Shown piece after piece: positions 48,201-59,525 of a stretch of DNA of 64,000 nt. The notes under the pieces are model-generated. The model was not told where the DNA came from. It ran no database searches and saw only the letters and a list, made by a program, of their open reading frames with translations. The stretch comes from Owenia fusiformis (lineage: Eukaryota; Annelida; Polychaeta; Sabellida; Oweniidae): the NCBI GenBank assembly GCA_903813345.2, contig CAIIXF020000001.1, positions 53,153,885-53,217,884 of the forward strand, given 5' to 3'. The translations under genes were made by a program, and so were the position numbers. The stretch's first letter is position 1; every line of letters begins with the position of its first letter.

Positions 48201-51200
48201 CAAAAGTCTCGGTTTGGAGAATGAAGTTCATCAGGCTACTGCATGTTACGGCTGCTTTGAACAATTTTGATATTTTTACATATTGTAGATATGAGTGTCC
48301 CCTTTTGAATATCCATAATTTATTTTGCGTGTTTTTCTATGTTTTTCATTAAAAAATTAATAGCGCATTAGACTGATCAACTTTGTTCTCCAAACTGAGA
48401 CTTGTCTTATTGAATCGGTCTACTGCACATTACGCCTGCTGTGGACAATTTTGATATTTTTATATTGTAGATTTAAATGTCCTCTTTTGAATATTCATAA
48501 TTTAATTTGGATGTTACTTCTCTATTTTTCATCAAAAATTTATTAGCCCAGTAGACTGTTCTCCAAACTGACACTTGTCATTTTGACCGAGTTCGTATTT
48601 AAATGGTAAAAATGAGAATTTTGCATCCACTTGAGAAAAAACCTGTGGAGAACACTGTTAGCTATAACAAATGGTTACAAAAGTGTACCAATTTGTTACA
48701 GATTTCATTCAGTGATACTGGATTCCTGAATTCATTGGAGACCCCATATTACAATGTTTATAGTCCTACCTATCAATGTACAGAATGTGGGGCCAATTAT
48801 CATTTTGTAGACATTAAATTGTCATGTTGGATCAAAAGGCTGATAGTCACCATATTCAGTGAGATAGTTATCACATTTCTATGGCTTGTTATGAAGAGAT
48901 GTGAGTGTGACGCTACTGTCTACAGGTATATACACTATCTTCACTGGTGGGGTAGGTGCACAGCATGTCGCTTTACATGTCAGACCTGAAGCTACAATAC
49001 AGATGACTGCAGCTGCTAGAGACAGTAGCATTAATGTGCAATGCAATGCAGCCGCTCTCGTATGAAGTGCGTGATCTTTCTTAATGCGCCTCCAAGCAAC
49101 TGTTTCATTAAATTTTGGGTGTATGTAGCAGTACACATCATCCTTCCATTCATAATTATGGGTGCAGTTATAGTTTGTTACAGATTCATGGTTCATATGT
49201 GAGAGGCCATTACCTTCGACATGAATTCCAATCCCATGGTGCATAATAAATAAGCAAGAGATCACAGTCGTGATTATCGTTAGCACCATCAGGGTGATAA
49301 TGAATGGTTTGGTGTTGCGTTTTGCTGCAAAAATCCCGATGATACCTGTTACAATCATGAATATTGCTAAGATATAGTCAGGGATCGCTTTAAAAAATGT
49401 GAATGTCCTCTCGCCGTCAACTACGATTCCTAAGATAATGACGAGAGTGCCACATATGATGAGTAGCACTGCAAGAATAAGAGCTTTTTTGTCCAACCAG
49501 GCTTTGTTACGTGCTTCTGCATTGGATTCTCCATCACCCATCTCTAGGGATTTATCAGATGTCCCATTGTCTGATGTAGCTGGTGGAACCTCATTAGACA
49601 TCAACCCATACTTGTTGTTTTTCATCATTTTGACAATTTTGCAAATTATTCAGATACTATATTACTGTTTTTCACTTAGCTTGATTGTAGTATTTTGTCT
49701 TCTAATACCTGTATTGGTCTCTGAAGTGTTTTCTACAAAATGCCAATCTCTGCTGTATATATTTTGTCATTTCCTTTGCAAGTTTGAAGGCTGTTATGGA
49801 TCCAAGACTCCACTTAGTGACTTTTATTTAGAATAGAATTGTGCGTCACTGACATCTACTTGTTGTTGTTGTTCACTCCATATGTTTTCAATGATTTTAG
49901 TATGTAAATGGAGAACTTCAAGATGTGAATCATTTAAAGGCTATTGTTTTTGATGTTTGGGTATCTTGGTTCAAAAAAAAAATTTTTCCAAACATTGACA
50001 TAATTTTGAATATTTTTTGTAATATGTCTTACTAATGTAACCTGTGACAGTTGTTACACTTTTTTCATTTTTGAGATACAGATGTGGTCTTTGATTTTCT
50101 AATTAGTTTTAAAAGAGGACTTTTGGTACTAGAATTGGTTTTCAAAATGTTACCAAATTGTCAGTATTGATTAGATAGTATTGATTTTCAAACAATATCT
50201 TGAAATGAGGGGTTACACACTGAACGACATGTCTCTTTAAACTTAATAAGTAAATGTGTTTTTGGAAATCAATGTTGTGAACGTAATATTACCCTTTAAG
50301 AATTCAAACTTTTTATGCCATTCAGTTGCTCAAGACATGATATACGAGTATGGATGGGAACAAGTTGAACCAGACAGTAAAATACCCTTCAAGAAAACAC
50401 ACATTATCTTGGACTATATGACATTTCTCTAAACTACTTTATATATATACTGACTTCATTATGGGAACCAATATCATTTCATGTTTTTGAACACTAACAT
50501 TTTGTTTTCTGGTACAATAGTGGCATATTACGTCAACGATGTATTTCTCCATTTAAATGTTGTATGGGAAAAGCTTGTTTATAATTATATGAATAGAGAA
50601 AGGAAGTCCTACTTATGGAACTATGTCATTTGAGAAAAGGACTGCGTCAAACATTTGGTTTTGTTTATTTTTTTGTTTGAGCAAATCAGGTCATGTGAAT
50701 CCTATTGAAGAGGCTTTTGTTGATTTTTAAAAGGTCAGTATCTTTAAGGAAGTCCTATATTTTGGAACTATTTCATTTGAGAAAAGAACTGTGTCAGACA
50801 TTTGTTTTTGTTTATTTTTCGTTTCGTTTGGGTAAATCAGGTCATATGAATCCTATTCAAGAGTGTTATCTTGATTTTAAAAGTCCAGTATCTTTAAATG
50901 TGGTGTTATTTTATATAAATTAATTGGTAGAAAAAATGATGAAATCAGATTGTTGATATGTGAATGGGCTTTTTAGCGCTTAAGGGTGTCTAGCAAATAA
51001 GGAGGCACCTCCTTTATATCTAAATGACATACATGTACATGAACATAATCCAAAAGTGAAATGGTAATACAGTGTTCTCCCCAGGATTTTTTCTCAAGTG
51101 GGTGCAAAATTTTAAGCAAGCTGTTTTTAAAATCTCAAGTGGGTGCTGCTCCCATTTGCTTTAATGATGGGGAGATCACTTTAATATAATGACAGAATTG

Positions 51201-54200
51201 TGTTACTATGGCAACAGAATGCAGGCATATAGGTGAAACTGTTCTGTTTTCAAAACATTTTCTTCTGTTCCAAAGTGTGGGGTTACATGCACCAGCTGCC
51301 AGTATAGTACAAGATATATGCTTCCAAAACCAGAAATGCCTCTTTAACACAGAAATTCAATATGCGCTAACCAAGAATGTTACTATAGTAATGAGTGGAT
51401 GTATGAAAGGAACAGCATTTAGAAAACCTGATAATTTCCATTTTCGCAGAATAAGAAACATTTTGAATGACATAAATTGACATGTATAGAAGCTGCCAAT
51501 CTTAAGAATGGAATAAATACATTGACATCATAGCAAATTTTTCCTTACGCTCTTTCATCTCGTCCTAGAGTCGTTTGCGTCATTTGGGTATATTATTTAC
51601 ATATATTTTCCAGATGTTCTTGGGTTTATGTTCTTTAAAGACCCCATGTGCAGAATTAAAAAATTATTTTTATCAAATAAATTTTGTTTTTCATGATTAT
51701 TTAAATAGTTTTAAACATTCAATTTAGGTTGAATTTCATACCAATTTAAACAACAAGAGCTCAAAAAATCTACAGAGCCGTTAAAGTACATGTACTTAGT
51801 ATGTATATGCACATAGTATGGGAATCCATTTCTGCATTATTTCCAGCTATTTGGGCTCCCAGGCCTAATGTGTACAATAAGTCAGAACTGCCCAGACCAC
51901 AGTGAACCCATTGAGCTGTATGGACCACAGGGCTTGAGGTAGGTATACCCTGGATCCCAGCATATTGCCGTATTACCCTCTGACTATTGCAGAAAGTTTT
52001 ATAGATTCAATCTTTTAGGAAATTAAATTTGTGAGTGTAAGGAACTTATAGAGGGAAATGCAGTTGTATGATTTTTAGACTATGTTTTCTGATTGGAAAG
52101 TGGAAAGATGAAGTCACACATACGTAGGATGGGTCCCAATATGCAGGCCTGATTTGAACAATTCATAATTGCCTGTTTAGCTATCTTGAAGCAAAAGATA
52201 CTGCTATAAGGACCACCAAAATATAAAACAGGGAAATCTGTTAAATCAAATTAATTAAAATTCAAGGACCATTAATAACAGCTCTGCAACTACATGTTTG
52301 TTCCAGGAGGTACATCAGAACAAGCCTTGAGTTGTCCAGATCTATGCTAGGCTTTGACTATGTAGTACATGAGTTGATGTTAACTGACATCATGTATCCT
52401 CCTGACTGGAAGGTATGTTGATGTTAATCATGGAAAATTCAAATTGTTTGAAGCACCTGGCAGTTGTGCAAATATTGATGAAATAGACTGAATTCCCAAA
52501 ATGAACATAATATACATTTATTCATATTAGATATTTTTGACATTATGCTTGATTACATGTGTAGTTTCTATAATTTTTGTAATGATATTTATTTGACAGA
52601 ATATGTTTTTTGAATGAAAATGTTTTCCCAAAAATAAAATCTGTCAGTTGAGACATATAATATAATACTGGTCAGTCTGTGAACAAATAATAATGCAGTA
52701 TTTTCAGTGTCATACTTCGTGTGTCTTACTGGAACTTTCCACATAATGATCAGAACATCGTACTACTTATAGGGTGAAAAATGCCAGGGGAAAAGCTACA
52801 ACTAATTTCCCAGTTCTCTAATAATCATCCAGATTTAGTACTTTAAACCCCGCTCCCAGTGGAAGGCTCACTAATATGTCCTCTTTTTGTTATTCTAGGA
52901 CTGGAAAGTGGATCATGAATCTCAGGGACCACTTCACCCCAATGAGAAATTAGGGGAGAATATAGTCCCAGATGAACAGGGAGTGTGGCAGGTGTAAGTT
53001 TTGTATATGAGGAAATTAAAGTCAAGTATTATTATTTATGAGTACTTTGCATATTCACACATATTTACCATTCTTATTTGGTTTGAGTTGATCTTATTTT
53101 GTCCTGTAAAATATTTGTAACCAGTAGATATATACAGGCTGCTATCTTCAGTTGCATTAAGGTAATTATTCACATATGAACTGCCAAAAGATGGCTCCAT
53201 GGCCTAGCAATAGAAACATTGACTTTGTTTCAGCGTTAGCTTTCTTATCACATTTTTGAAAAGTAAGTTTTTGTTATCATGTTAGTTCATCATATGGTTG
53301 GTATTTTTAATGCATTTTTTATTACATAGATGAGATAAAGTTTTTCCGAAATTAGTTTTTGCCTCTGGTTGAATAATGACCTTAAATTCAACACATCCTA
53401 TACATCTCATTCCATACATTGCTATTTTATTGCAGATTTAGTGATGCAACTCTTACAGTAAAAGCATCTTGGCTGACCCACAGAGTACCTACAGTAGGCT
53501 ATGTTATAGAGGAGGCTACTACCACTGGAAAGTAAGGGGTTATCTCAAGCTTTTTGGCTAAATTCTACATGTAATCTATAGGTGTCATTCACCTACCCAC
53601 CAACCCAACCTTGAAAACAAAACAGATATTTTTCAAGTGTGTAAATAGGTTTTCTTGATGAAAATGATTATGAACTTGATGACTTTTAGATATTGTTCAA
53701 GTGAATTCAGGCGAATCATATATTTGACATTGTTTTGAGAAAATGATAAAATGAAATGCATGGATTTGTATAAAATATAAATGAAAATTAATTTCTCAAT
53801 TTAGACTTGATTGTGTGATTTTAAAAGCCAAGGGTGTACCTGCAGGGCCATTATTTGCAAAGATCAAGGCTGGTGAGAGTATAACTGCCCCTTCAGGAGA
53901 AATTGTATCCATAGACATTATCATAATAATAATACAGGTGCATTATTCTATAATAATACAGGTGCATTATTCCATTATAATAACAGGTGCATTATTCCAT
54001 AATAATACAGGAGCATTATTCCATAGGAACTTATCGTAACAAATATTTTGAATTGCACCATTTATAAAACTATGAATCATTTTGCATACAGTAGAGAGGA
54101 AGATGTAAATATACATGATTTAATTTCCTTAATTACTCAAAAGATTCTTCCAAAAGATGTATTAGGTCCCGCCAAACTAGGAAGGAAGGTTGTCTTTCTG

Positions 54201-57200
54201 GGAGATACATCAAACTCTGAGAATATGATGTCAATATCCCAAAATGCATCAGTGGTTGTACACGAAGCAACCTTAGAGAATGAAATGCACGAAAATGCTC
54301 TGGAAAAAGGTCACTCGACACCAGGTATTTACTGTACTGCTTTAGTGTTTGTTGATGTCATTTATTCACAATACACATACTTGACTGCTTTCTAATGAAA
54401 ATTCACCAAACAAACAAATCATAGGTTACAACTACCTACTGTATATGGGCTATGAGCTAATAAGCAGATAGAAATATAGCATACCATCAAGACTTCCACC
54501 CCTTTAACTTATTCTGATCTATTTCTGATTGAAAACTCCCTTATCAAGAATTCAAGATGACCACCCAAAGGTTGATCCAGTTTTGATAACATCTACCATC
54601 AGGATTTTTCAAAAATGCAGCCGATTTATTGGAATAGTTGCTATTTTACATTGTACTTTGTATTTACTTTTCAGCAATGGCAGCTGAATTCTCTAAAGGA
54701 GTTAATGCCAAACAGCTCATATTAACTCATTTTAGCCAAAGATACAGAACAGTAACTCAGGTAAGTGTGAATAACAAGTACATGTTTACTAGGGGTCCTT
54801 TGATACATTATGAAACAATACGATACATATCTTGATACTTACCTAATCACGCGTGCTAATGATACGAGCAACAATTTGATAATTTAGCAAGAAAAGACAA
54901 TGATTATGTTATCATGTATGGTTTATTTCAAGGATGTCAAATTTGTAATGGTTCATTTTAATATTCATGAGTTGCCTTTGTGGAAAGGGGATTATATTGA
55001 CTTCTTCAAAATCAGGCCTTTTTTAGAATGCCGTCTGAATTTAAAATGGCCACCATTTTTCATACAAAAATGTCAAAAGGAATGACTACTGCATGGTTAT
55101 TTCCATGTGAAATGTTCAGAATAAGGAGTGTAGATGTTTTGTTCTGTAGAATTTGCTCTTCCATGGAGTTGCTATTTTCTACTTCATATTTGAGTTCGTT
55201 TTGTGTCATATCATATCATATTTGGATAATATTCCATAATTAGCATGATATTCATAGGATAACATGTGAAAATAAAAACGGTATTTTTGTAATCAGTGGT
55301 AAAATATGATATTTTTGACAAATTTTCACTTAACCATAGCATACGGTTTTTTAGCCGTGCAGATATCATATCCATTCGTGGATAAAAATCATATCACTCA
55401 TAAATCATAGGATATCCTCTATATATTGCTAGGTATTACGATTGGCATATTGTAATTCCAGTTTTTATTCTTGTACATCTGCTTCCAACGTATGTAAGCA
55501 ATACTAAAGATCAGTATTTGGTTATCCAAGTTTCAATTTTTGCACACCTGCTTCCTGGGTTTATGAGTTTTTCTCAGTTGTGAGAATAATAAAATAATTT
55601 AAAATATGTTGTTAATGCTGGTACTCATCTTCTTTTTTCATCATAGTCCTTGTAGAAAAATCTTATATCATATTTATGAAGTATATTATGATTGGTTGAC
55701 ATATGTGAACCCAAATGCCTTTGGCCAACCAGCAATCTGAACAGTTTGCTCAGTATTAGTAACTCCCTACAGCACATGAGGAAAAGACAAGAACAGCTTT
55801 CTAGAACCCAACAGGAGAAGCAAGTTCAATAATGAATTCATCAAAAAGTCAACAATTTCGGAAACATTTTTCTTTGGGTGCAGGGATACTTGGATGGTTC
55901 TTGGGAGGATTTGTGTTTGGATTTAATGTATATGCAACCTCCCTGAAAGAAACATTCAACTATACTCAAACTGAACTGGAGTTCATTGCATCAAGTGGTG
56001 ATTGGGGAGAATGTTTGGAGTTTCCAGCAGGGATTATTTTTGACCATTTTGGTCCAAGGGTGACAAGTACCATCTCTCTTATTGTTACAACAATGGGGTT
56101 TTTACTAATGTGGATGGCTACTGTGTTTAGGATATTTTTCAGCTCAAAAAATTGGATCGTGTGTGTTTTTTATTTTCTGACAGGATTTGGACCCACATTT
56201 TTAGTCATACCATCGATGGTTGTGAATTGCAAAAACTTTGACAAAAAACATTTGGGTAAAGTACTTGGCCTCTTAAATGCCACATTTGGGCTTAGTCCTG
56301 CAGTTATAACTGTTCTTTATGAAGGATTATTTGTACAAGGACACTTTGAAGATGCAGAGAATCAAAAGCTAGGAGAGTTTATGATGATGCTTGCTGTATT
56401 ATCAGCATGTATAAGTATATTTGGAGTTGTGATGCTTAAAACAGTTCCAGAAGAATCATATGATGAGATTGAACAATCAGGAGAGGCTGATAGGAAAAAT
56501 GATAAATGTGACAATAACCCCATGGAAATACATAAAAACATAAATGATAGAACAGCCCTTGTTCCAGAGAAAACAACAAAGCAGATACCACAAGATATGA
56601 ACTGCTGGCAAATTATAAAAACACCTCAGTTTTATTATGTCTTTTTGATTTGTTTGATCATTGGGGGTATTTGTATATCAATTGTGAATAATCTCACAAT
56701 TACAGTAGAATGTGCACAGCTTGATGTAAATCCAATAAGATTCACTTTGATTATACCGATTTTTGCATCAATTGGGCGAATATTCGGTGGAGTGATATCA
56801 GATTACATATTTCAGAAATGGCCACTCATTCCTAAGTCATCAATTCTGTTATTTTGTTGCATACTTACATGTATCAGTCAAATAGTGTTCATATTTTTTA
56901 ATGGAAGTTTGATTGGTTTGATATGTGCTTCTGTAATGGTAGCCCTGGCATATGGTGCTTTGTTTGTACATCTTCTTATCATTACCATTAACCTGTTTGG
57001 TTTAAAATACTGTGGACAAAACTGTGGTCTTATTTTTTTAAGTAATGGAATTGGATTAGTAATATTTCAAAAGCTTTTTGCTTTGAATTATGAAACGATT
57101 AGTCCACCTGGATCAAATAGCTGTTTTGGTAACTTGTGCACACAGTGGTTTTTTGTTCTGACGTCAAGTTTAAGTCCTTGTGCAGTTCTTCTAAATTTTT

Positions 57201-58597
57201 GTTTGATGAAAAATGAAAGAGATCAGCAACTCCAATATGAAGAATCACAGACCCCCAGCAATCAGGAATGAAACTAGTAGTTAACTACATGAACTACAGA
57301 ATGTATATAAATGTACAGCAAATATTTCAATACTATTGAGGTGAATACCTGTTCATCTTTCAATAACGCAGATGCGAGTAGGTAGTTACCAGTTTCGCCA
57401 CCAGGTGGCTCGTTCGGGTCAGATAACATGGCGGGTATAGTAGAAAGTTCCCTTTAACTTAAATTACATCGGTTTTAGTGGTTCAATTTTTATATAACCC
57501 TTATGTATCTAATAGTTATGCAAATTAAAATATGTCCAGTAAAAGGAAATGTTATCTGTCTAATACAAGAAAAGATATTTCACTTTTTGTGATTTTGTAA
57601 CATGGGGTCTATGAGGAATCAACCCGAGCTAGAAGTCACATTTTCAAAAAAATTAAATTTTCAAAGTTGATAAACAATTTTCGAAACCATTTTTTCTAGA
57701 TGTACTTTTACATGTAGATTTCAAATATGACATCACTTTGACTGAATTTTGAATATTTAATGACGTAAATCAAGATTATTTCTACTCGCATCTAGTCTAT
57801 TGATTCTAGTAAGGTATATTACACATACATACATACATAAACATAGGGAATACACTTTATAGAATCATTGAAAGTGCAACAGGTATTCACATTTATTCAA
57901 CAAAAATAGAATTGAGTATTTGATCTATAAATGTCATTTGAATGTTCTCACTTTACTTAAAAAGTATACAAAATAGGTGTATTTCTTTAAAACATTTAAT
58001 AGATACATGTACTTGTATCTGATATTTTTTCAACAATATGTTTGTTTCATTGCAATATTTCTCATGTCATAGTACATAATCATGCGGCAAATCATACCCA
58101 CTGTTTAACTTGTATCTGATATGAATAAAAAGTGTACAGTTCCCATCTTTCTCTGCTGTATTAAGATTTGAGTTACATTTATGTTGTTTATTGTAGAAAA
58201 GCTATAATATCTTGAATGCATTCATCTTCTCATATAAAGTGTTATGAGTCAACAGATGATTCTTTGTTTGAGAATCTCGAGCTGTATAAGGTGGCCATTT
58301 TGGATTTTCCATCCTAAAATCTTGTCTCTTCAACTGATTATAGTGTTGGGCATTCAGAATGAAAAATCAATTTAGGAAAACCCATAGTTGGGGACATGTT
58401 GTACACATTTGTGTCCTTCTTTTATTACATCTAGTCACAGATGTTTTTCACTTTTCCAGGAAACAAATGATGAAGAAACATGTAAATCAGTCAAAAAGCT
58501 TCAGGATCAAGCAAAAGATATATTTGGTGACAATGTGCTGCTAGCAGAAGACTTAGTTACTATACCGGTACATAGGACTACAAAACAGTGCAGTTGA
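45232..58597 (+). CDS. ELAC1: Zinc phosphodiesterase ELAC1 (short-form RNase Z)
   Basis: Metallo-beta-lactamase-fold endonuclease of the tRNA 3'-processing family. The vertebrate ELAC1 protein acts on tRNAs in the cytosol. Coding exons: 45232-45310, 46607-46722, 51847-51938, 52307-52412, 52899-52993, 53436-53531, 53805-53904, 54144-54324, 54675-54760, 58460-58597. They give 362 residues (human 363). Start [20 protein letters not shown] is the family opening. Zinc ligands are present: H60, H62, D64, H65 (THLHGDH), D249 in LGDTS and H307 in LTHFSQRY; H268 (HEAT) and H285 (GHSTP) are the other conserved sites. The junction 53904/54144 is the weakest: the acceptor has little pyrimidine tract, but the length fits. 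Introns 2 and 9 each contain another gene. Confidence 0.94.
48071..48655 (+). repeat. Dispersed TCTCCCCAG repeat, interrupted copy
   Basis: The parts 48071-48175 and 48598-48655 together match, in inverse direction, the 112-bp repeat at 51072-51183 (GATCTCCCCAGAATTAAAGC to GGAGAACACTG). Between them lie two copies of a ~190-bp unit (from about 48205 and 48400) with CAATTTTGATATTTTTA and TCTCCAAACTGA. Confidence 0.65.
48879..49628 (-). CDS. Four-pass membrane protein, intronless, nested in ELAC1
   Basis: A 249-residue single-exon frame. A polar N terminus (1-47) is followed by four hydrophobic segments at about 49-70, 84-102, 109-129 and 193-216. The large loop between the third and fourth holds two cysteines (155, 167) and N-glycosylation sites at N154 (NCT) and N174 (NET), so it is probably outside the cell or in the lumen. 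After segment four comes CKATCC, a likely palmitoylation cluster. This layout recalls MS4A/CD20-like or similar tetraspan proteins; true tetraspanins are excluded because the CCG loop motif is missing. Family is uncertain. It lies inside ELAC1 intron 2 on the other strand. AATAAA on its strand occurs about 335 nt after the stop (48539-48544). Confidence 0.75.
   Translation of the reverse strand: MMKNNKYGLMSNEVPPATSDNGTSDKSLEMGDGESNAEARNKAWLDKKALILAVLLIICGTLVIILGIVVDGERTFTFFKAIPDYILAIFMIVTGIIGIFAAKRNTKPFIITLMVLTIITTVISCLFIMHHGIGIHVEGNGLSHMNHESVTNYNCTHNYEWKDDVYCYIHPKFNETVAWRRIKKDHALHTRAAALHCTLMLLSLAAAVICIVASGLTCKATCCAPTPPVKIVYIPVDSSVTLTSLHNKP
50601..50897. repeat. Tandem duplication, ~146-bp unit, 2 copies
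   Basis: AGGAAGTCCTA, CATTTGAGAAAAG, TTTGTTTATTTTT, AAATCAGGTCAT, GAATCCTATT and CAGTATCTTTA occur in the same order at 50601-50746 and 50747-50897. The frame seen in it is not a gene. Confidence 0.85.
51072..51183 (-). repeat. Dispersed TCTCCCCAG repeat, uninterrupted copy
   Basis: Ends GTGTTCTCCCCAGG and the inverse GGGGAGATCACTTTA, with CAAGTGGGTGC twice inside. It is the intact relative of 48071-48655, in inverse direction, so it is a multi-copy element. Confidence 0.75.
53925..54024. repeat. 24-bp minisatellite after ELAC1 exon 7
   Basis: Four copies of a unit AATAATACAGGTGCATTATT, 24-25 bp apart. The first three each contain CAG|GTGCAT, a donor-like site. It begins about 20 nt after the proposed exon 7 donor. 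Confidence 0.92.
55832..57271 (+). CDS. MFS transporter, nodulin/NFD4-like, intronless, nested in ELAC1
   Basis: A 479-residue single-exon frame with about 12 hydrophobic segments in two blocks of six, and a polar central loop (about 205-262), the plan of the major facilitator superfamily. The first segment ([20 protein letters not shown]), the following [15 protein letters not shown] and the DHFGPR loop resemble the Nodulin-like MFS group often labelled NUCLEAR FUSION DEFECTIVE 4-like. [13 protein letters not shown] in the second half is the repeat of the loop 2-3 motif. The substrate cannot be told. It lies on the same strand within ELAC1 intron 9, so ELAC1 pre-mRNA contains it. Start ATG follows a TAAT; AATAAA is at 58124. 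Lack of introns beside intron-rich neighbours suggests origin by retroposition. Confidence 0.88.
   Translation: MNSSKSQQFRKHFSLGAGILGWFLGGFVFGFNVYATSLKETFNYTQTELEFIASSGDWGECLEFPAGIIFDHFGPRVTSTISLIVTTMGFLLMWMATVFRIFFSSKNWIVCVFYFLTGFGPTFLVIPSMVVNCKNFDKKHLGKVLGLLNATFGLSPAVITVLYEGLFVQGHFEDAENQKLGEFMMMLAVLSACISIFGVVMLKTVPEESYDEIEQSGEADRKNDKCDNNPMEIHKNINDRTALVPEKTTKQIPQDMNCWQIIKTPQFYYVFLICLIIGGICISIVNNLTITVECAQLDVNPIRFTLIIPIFASIGRIFGGVISDYIFQKWPLIPKSSILLFCCILTCISQIVFIFFNGSLIGLICASVMVALAYGALFVHLLIITINLFGLKYCGQNCGLIFLSNGIGLVIFQKLFALNYETISPPGSNSCFGNLCTQWFFVLTSSLSPCAVLLNFCLMKNERDQQLQYEESQTPSNQE
57371..57793. mobile_element. Possible small MITE after the MFS gene
   Basis: AGATGCGAGTAG at the left faces CTACTCGCATCT at the right, about 420 bp apart. 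The interior (CCACCAGGTGGC, AACATGGCGGGTA) is not palindromic overall. It could be chance, but a 12-bp match at such ends suits a non-autonomous element. Confidence 0.4.
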
Positions 58598-59297
58598 CCT
58601 AGGATTAACACATAGTCTACCTGGGATTTAGTGCAATGTTAAGTCCAAATTATCAAAATCAGAAATGTATTTCTCAGTCATGGACTAAAAGAAACCCTCT
58701 TCCCCAATGACATTGATTTAGTCAATGTTGACTCGACACAAGTATGTGTTCATCCAGAATATGCAACACGAACCATATTTGAAGTATACAAAGTAACAAT
58801 GGAAAGTTGAAATGCTACTGATACAAGAGGACACAACGTAAACCTGGTAATGATCGACTGTAAAAATGCACATGGGTATTGCACTATTAGTCAATTTCTC
58901 ATGGTTTGAGAGTGAACATTTTTTGTCCTTCCCAATTTACATTCATTAAAGGCAAATGATTGATGTTTGACAATCACTTATATTGATGGCCAAGATTAAA
59001 TAACTAAATGGCAATTGAAACTCAAGTGTGCTTTACTTAAATTATTATATTGAAATAAAGGTATTCAAAAATTATGATATCTTGGCTTTTTTTATATAAT
59101 ATACATGTACATGTATTAGACTTATAGCTACACTTTATTAATGGTCATTTATATATGTGTCATTGTGTATACATTTTGTAAAGCTTCATCTCACAATACA
59201 CTTTTCTGCTATCTGGGATCTTTGATTGATCTTCACATTCATCTCCTTTTCTATCTTCAGGCTCCTTGCTTTCCTCTCAATTCAACTTAGCAGATTA
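58598..59297. other. 3' region of ELAC1
   Basis: Probable ELAC1 3' UTR with AATAAA at 59054, then spacer. On the minus strand AATAAA (TTTATT near 59137) could end the gene of the next entry. No other feature. Confidence 0.5.
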
Positions 59298-59525
59298 CTA
59301 CAGCTGAAGTACATCTTCAGATAGCACGCTAGTCTTCCAAAACACTTCTACAATGAATATCCCATCTTCATCATTGGTGAAAAGTGGTCGTCCAGTGAAA
59401 TCTAGTGTAAAACATGACAGAGAAGACACACATGATGCTGTTCTGTGCTGACTGTCCTCTTGTGTGTGGTTCTTGTGTTCATCTCCAGACACCTCAAAGC
59501 TTTCAACCCTGGCTTCATTTCTAAC
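59298..59525 (-). CDS. Possible last exon of an unidentified minus-strand gene
   Basis: A 228-nt open stretch in phase 0 after an acceptor-like cttactgtag, ending in TAG. It codes 75 residues: VRNEARVESFEVSGDEHKN at the start, then a part with alternating hydrophobic residues (CFTLDFTGRPLFTNDEDGIF, then IVEVFWKTSVLSEDVLQL). A minus-strand AATAAA lies about 160 nt after the stop. The acceptor has a poor pyrimidine tract and I recognise no family; earlier exons were not found to the right edge. Confidence 0.33.
   Translation of the reverse strand, partial: VRNEARVESFEVSGDEHKNHTQEDSQHRTASCVSSLSCFTLDFTGRPLFTNDEDGIFIVEVFWKTSVLSEDVLQL

Larger units (their letters stand above)
46723..51846. other. 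ELAC1 intron 2 with a nested gene and repeats
   Basis: A 5.1-kb intron holding the minus-strand four-pass gene (48879-49628), a dispersed repeat on both sides of it and a tandem duplication at 50601-50897. 46840-48060 shows only AT-rich sequence with G- and C-runs (46842, 47790) and no gene. Confidence 0.6.
54761..58459. other. ELAC1 intron 9 with a nested transporter gene
   Basis: A 3.7-kb intron that contains the whole MFS gene at 55832-57271. At 55240-55420 it holds a dispersed repeat shared with AP1M intron 1 (ATCATATCACTCATAAATCA). At 57371-57793 it has a possible MITE whose ends are AGATGCGAGTAG and its inverse CTACTCGCATCT. Confidence 0.6.

Noticed and set aside
48603-48989. 128-codon plus-strand frame
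   Set aside because: Its second half lies opposite the four-pass gene and its first half is in a dispersed repeat; no family pattern.
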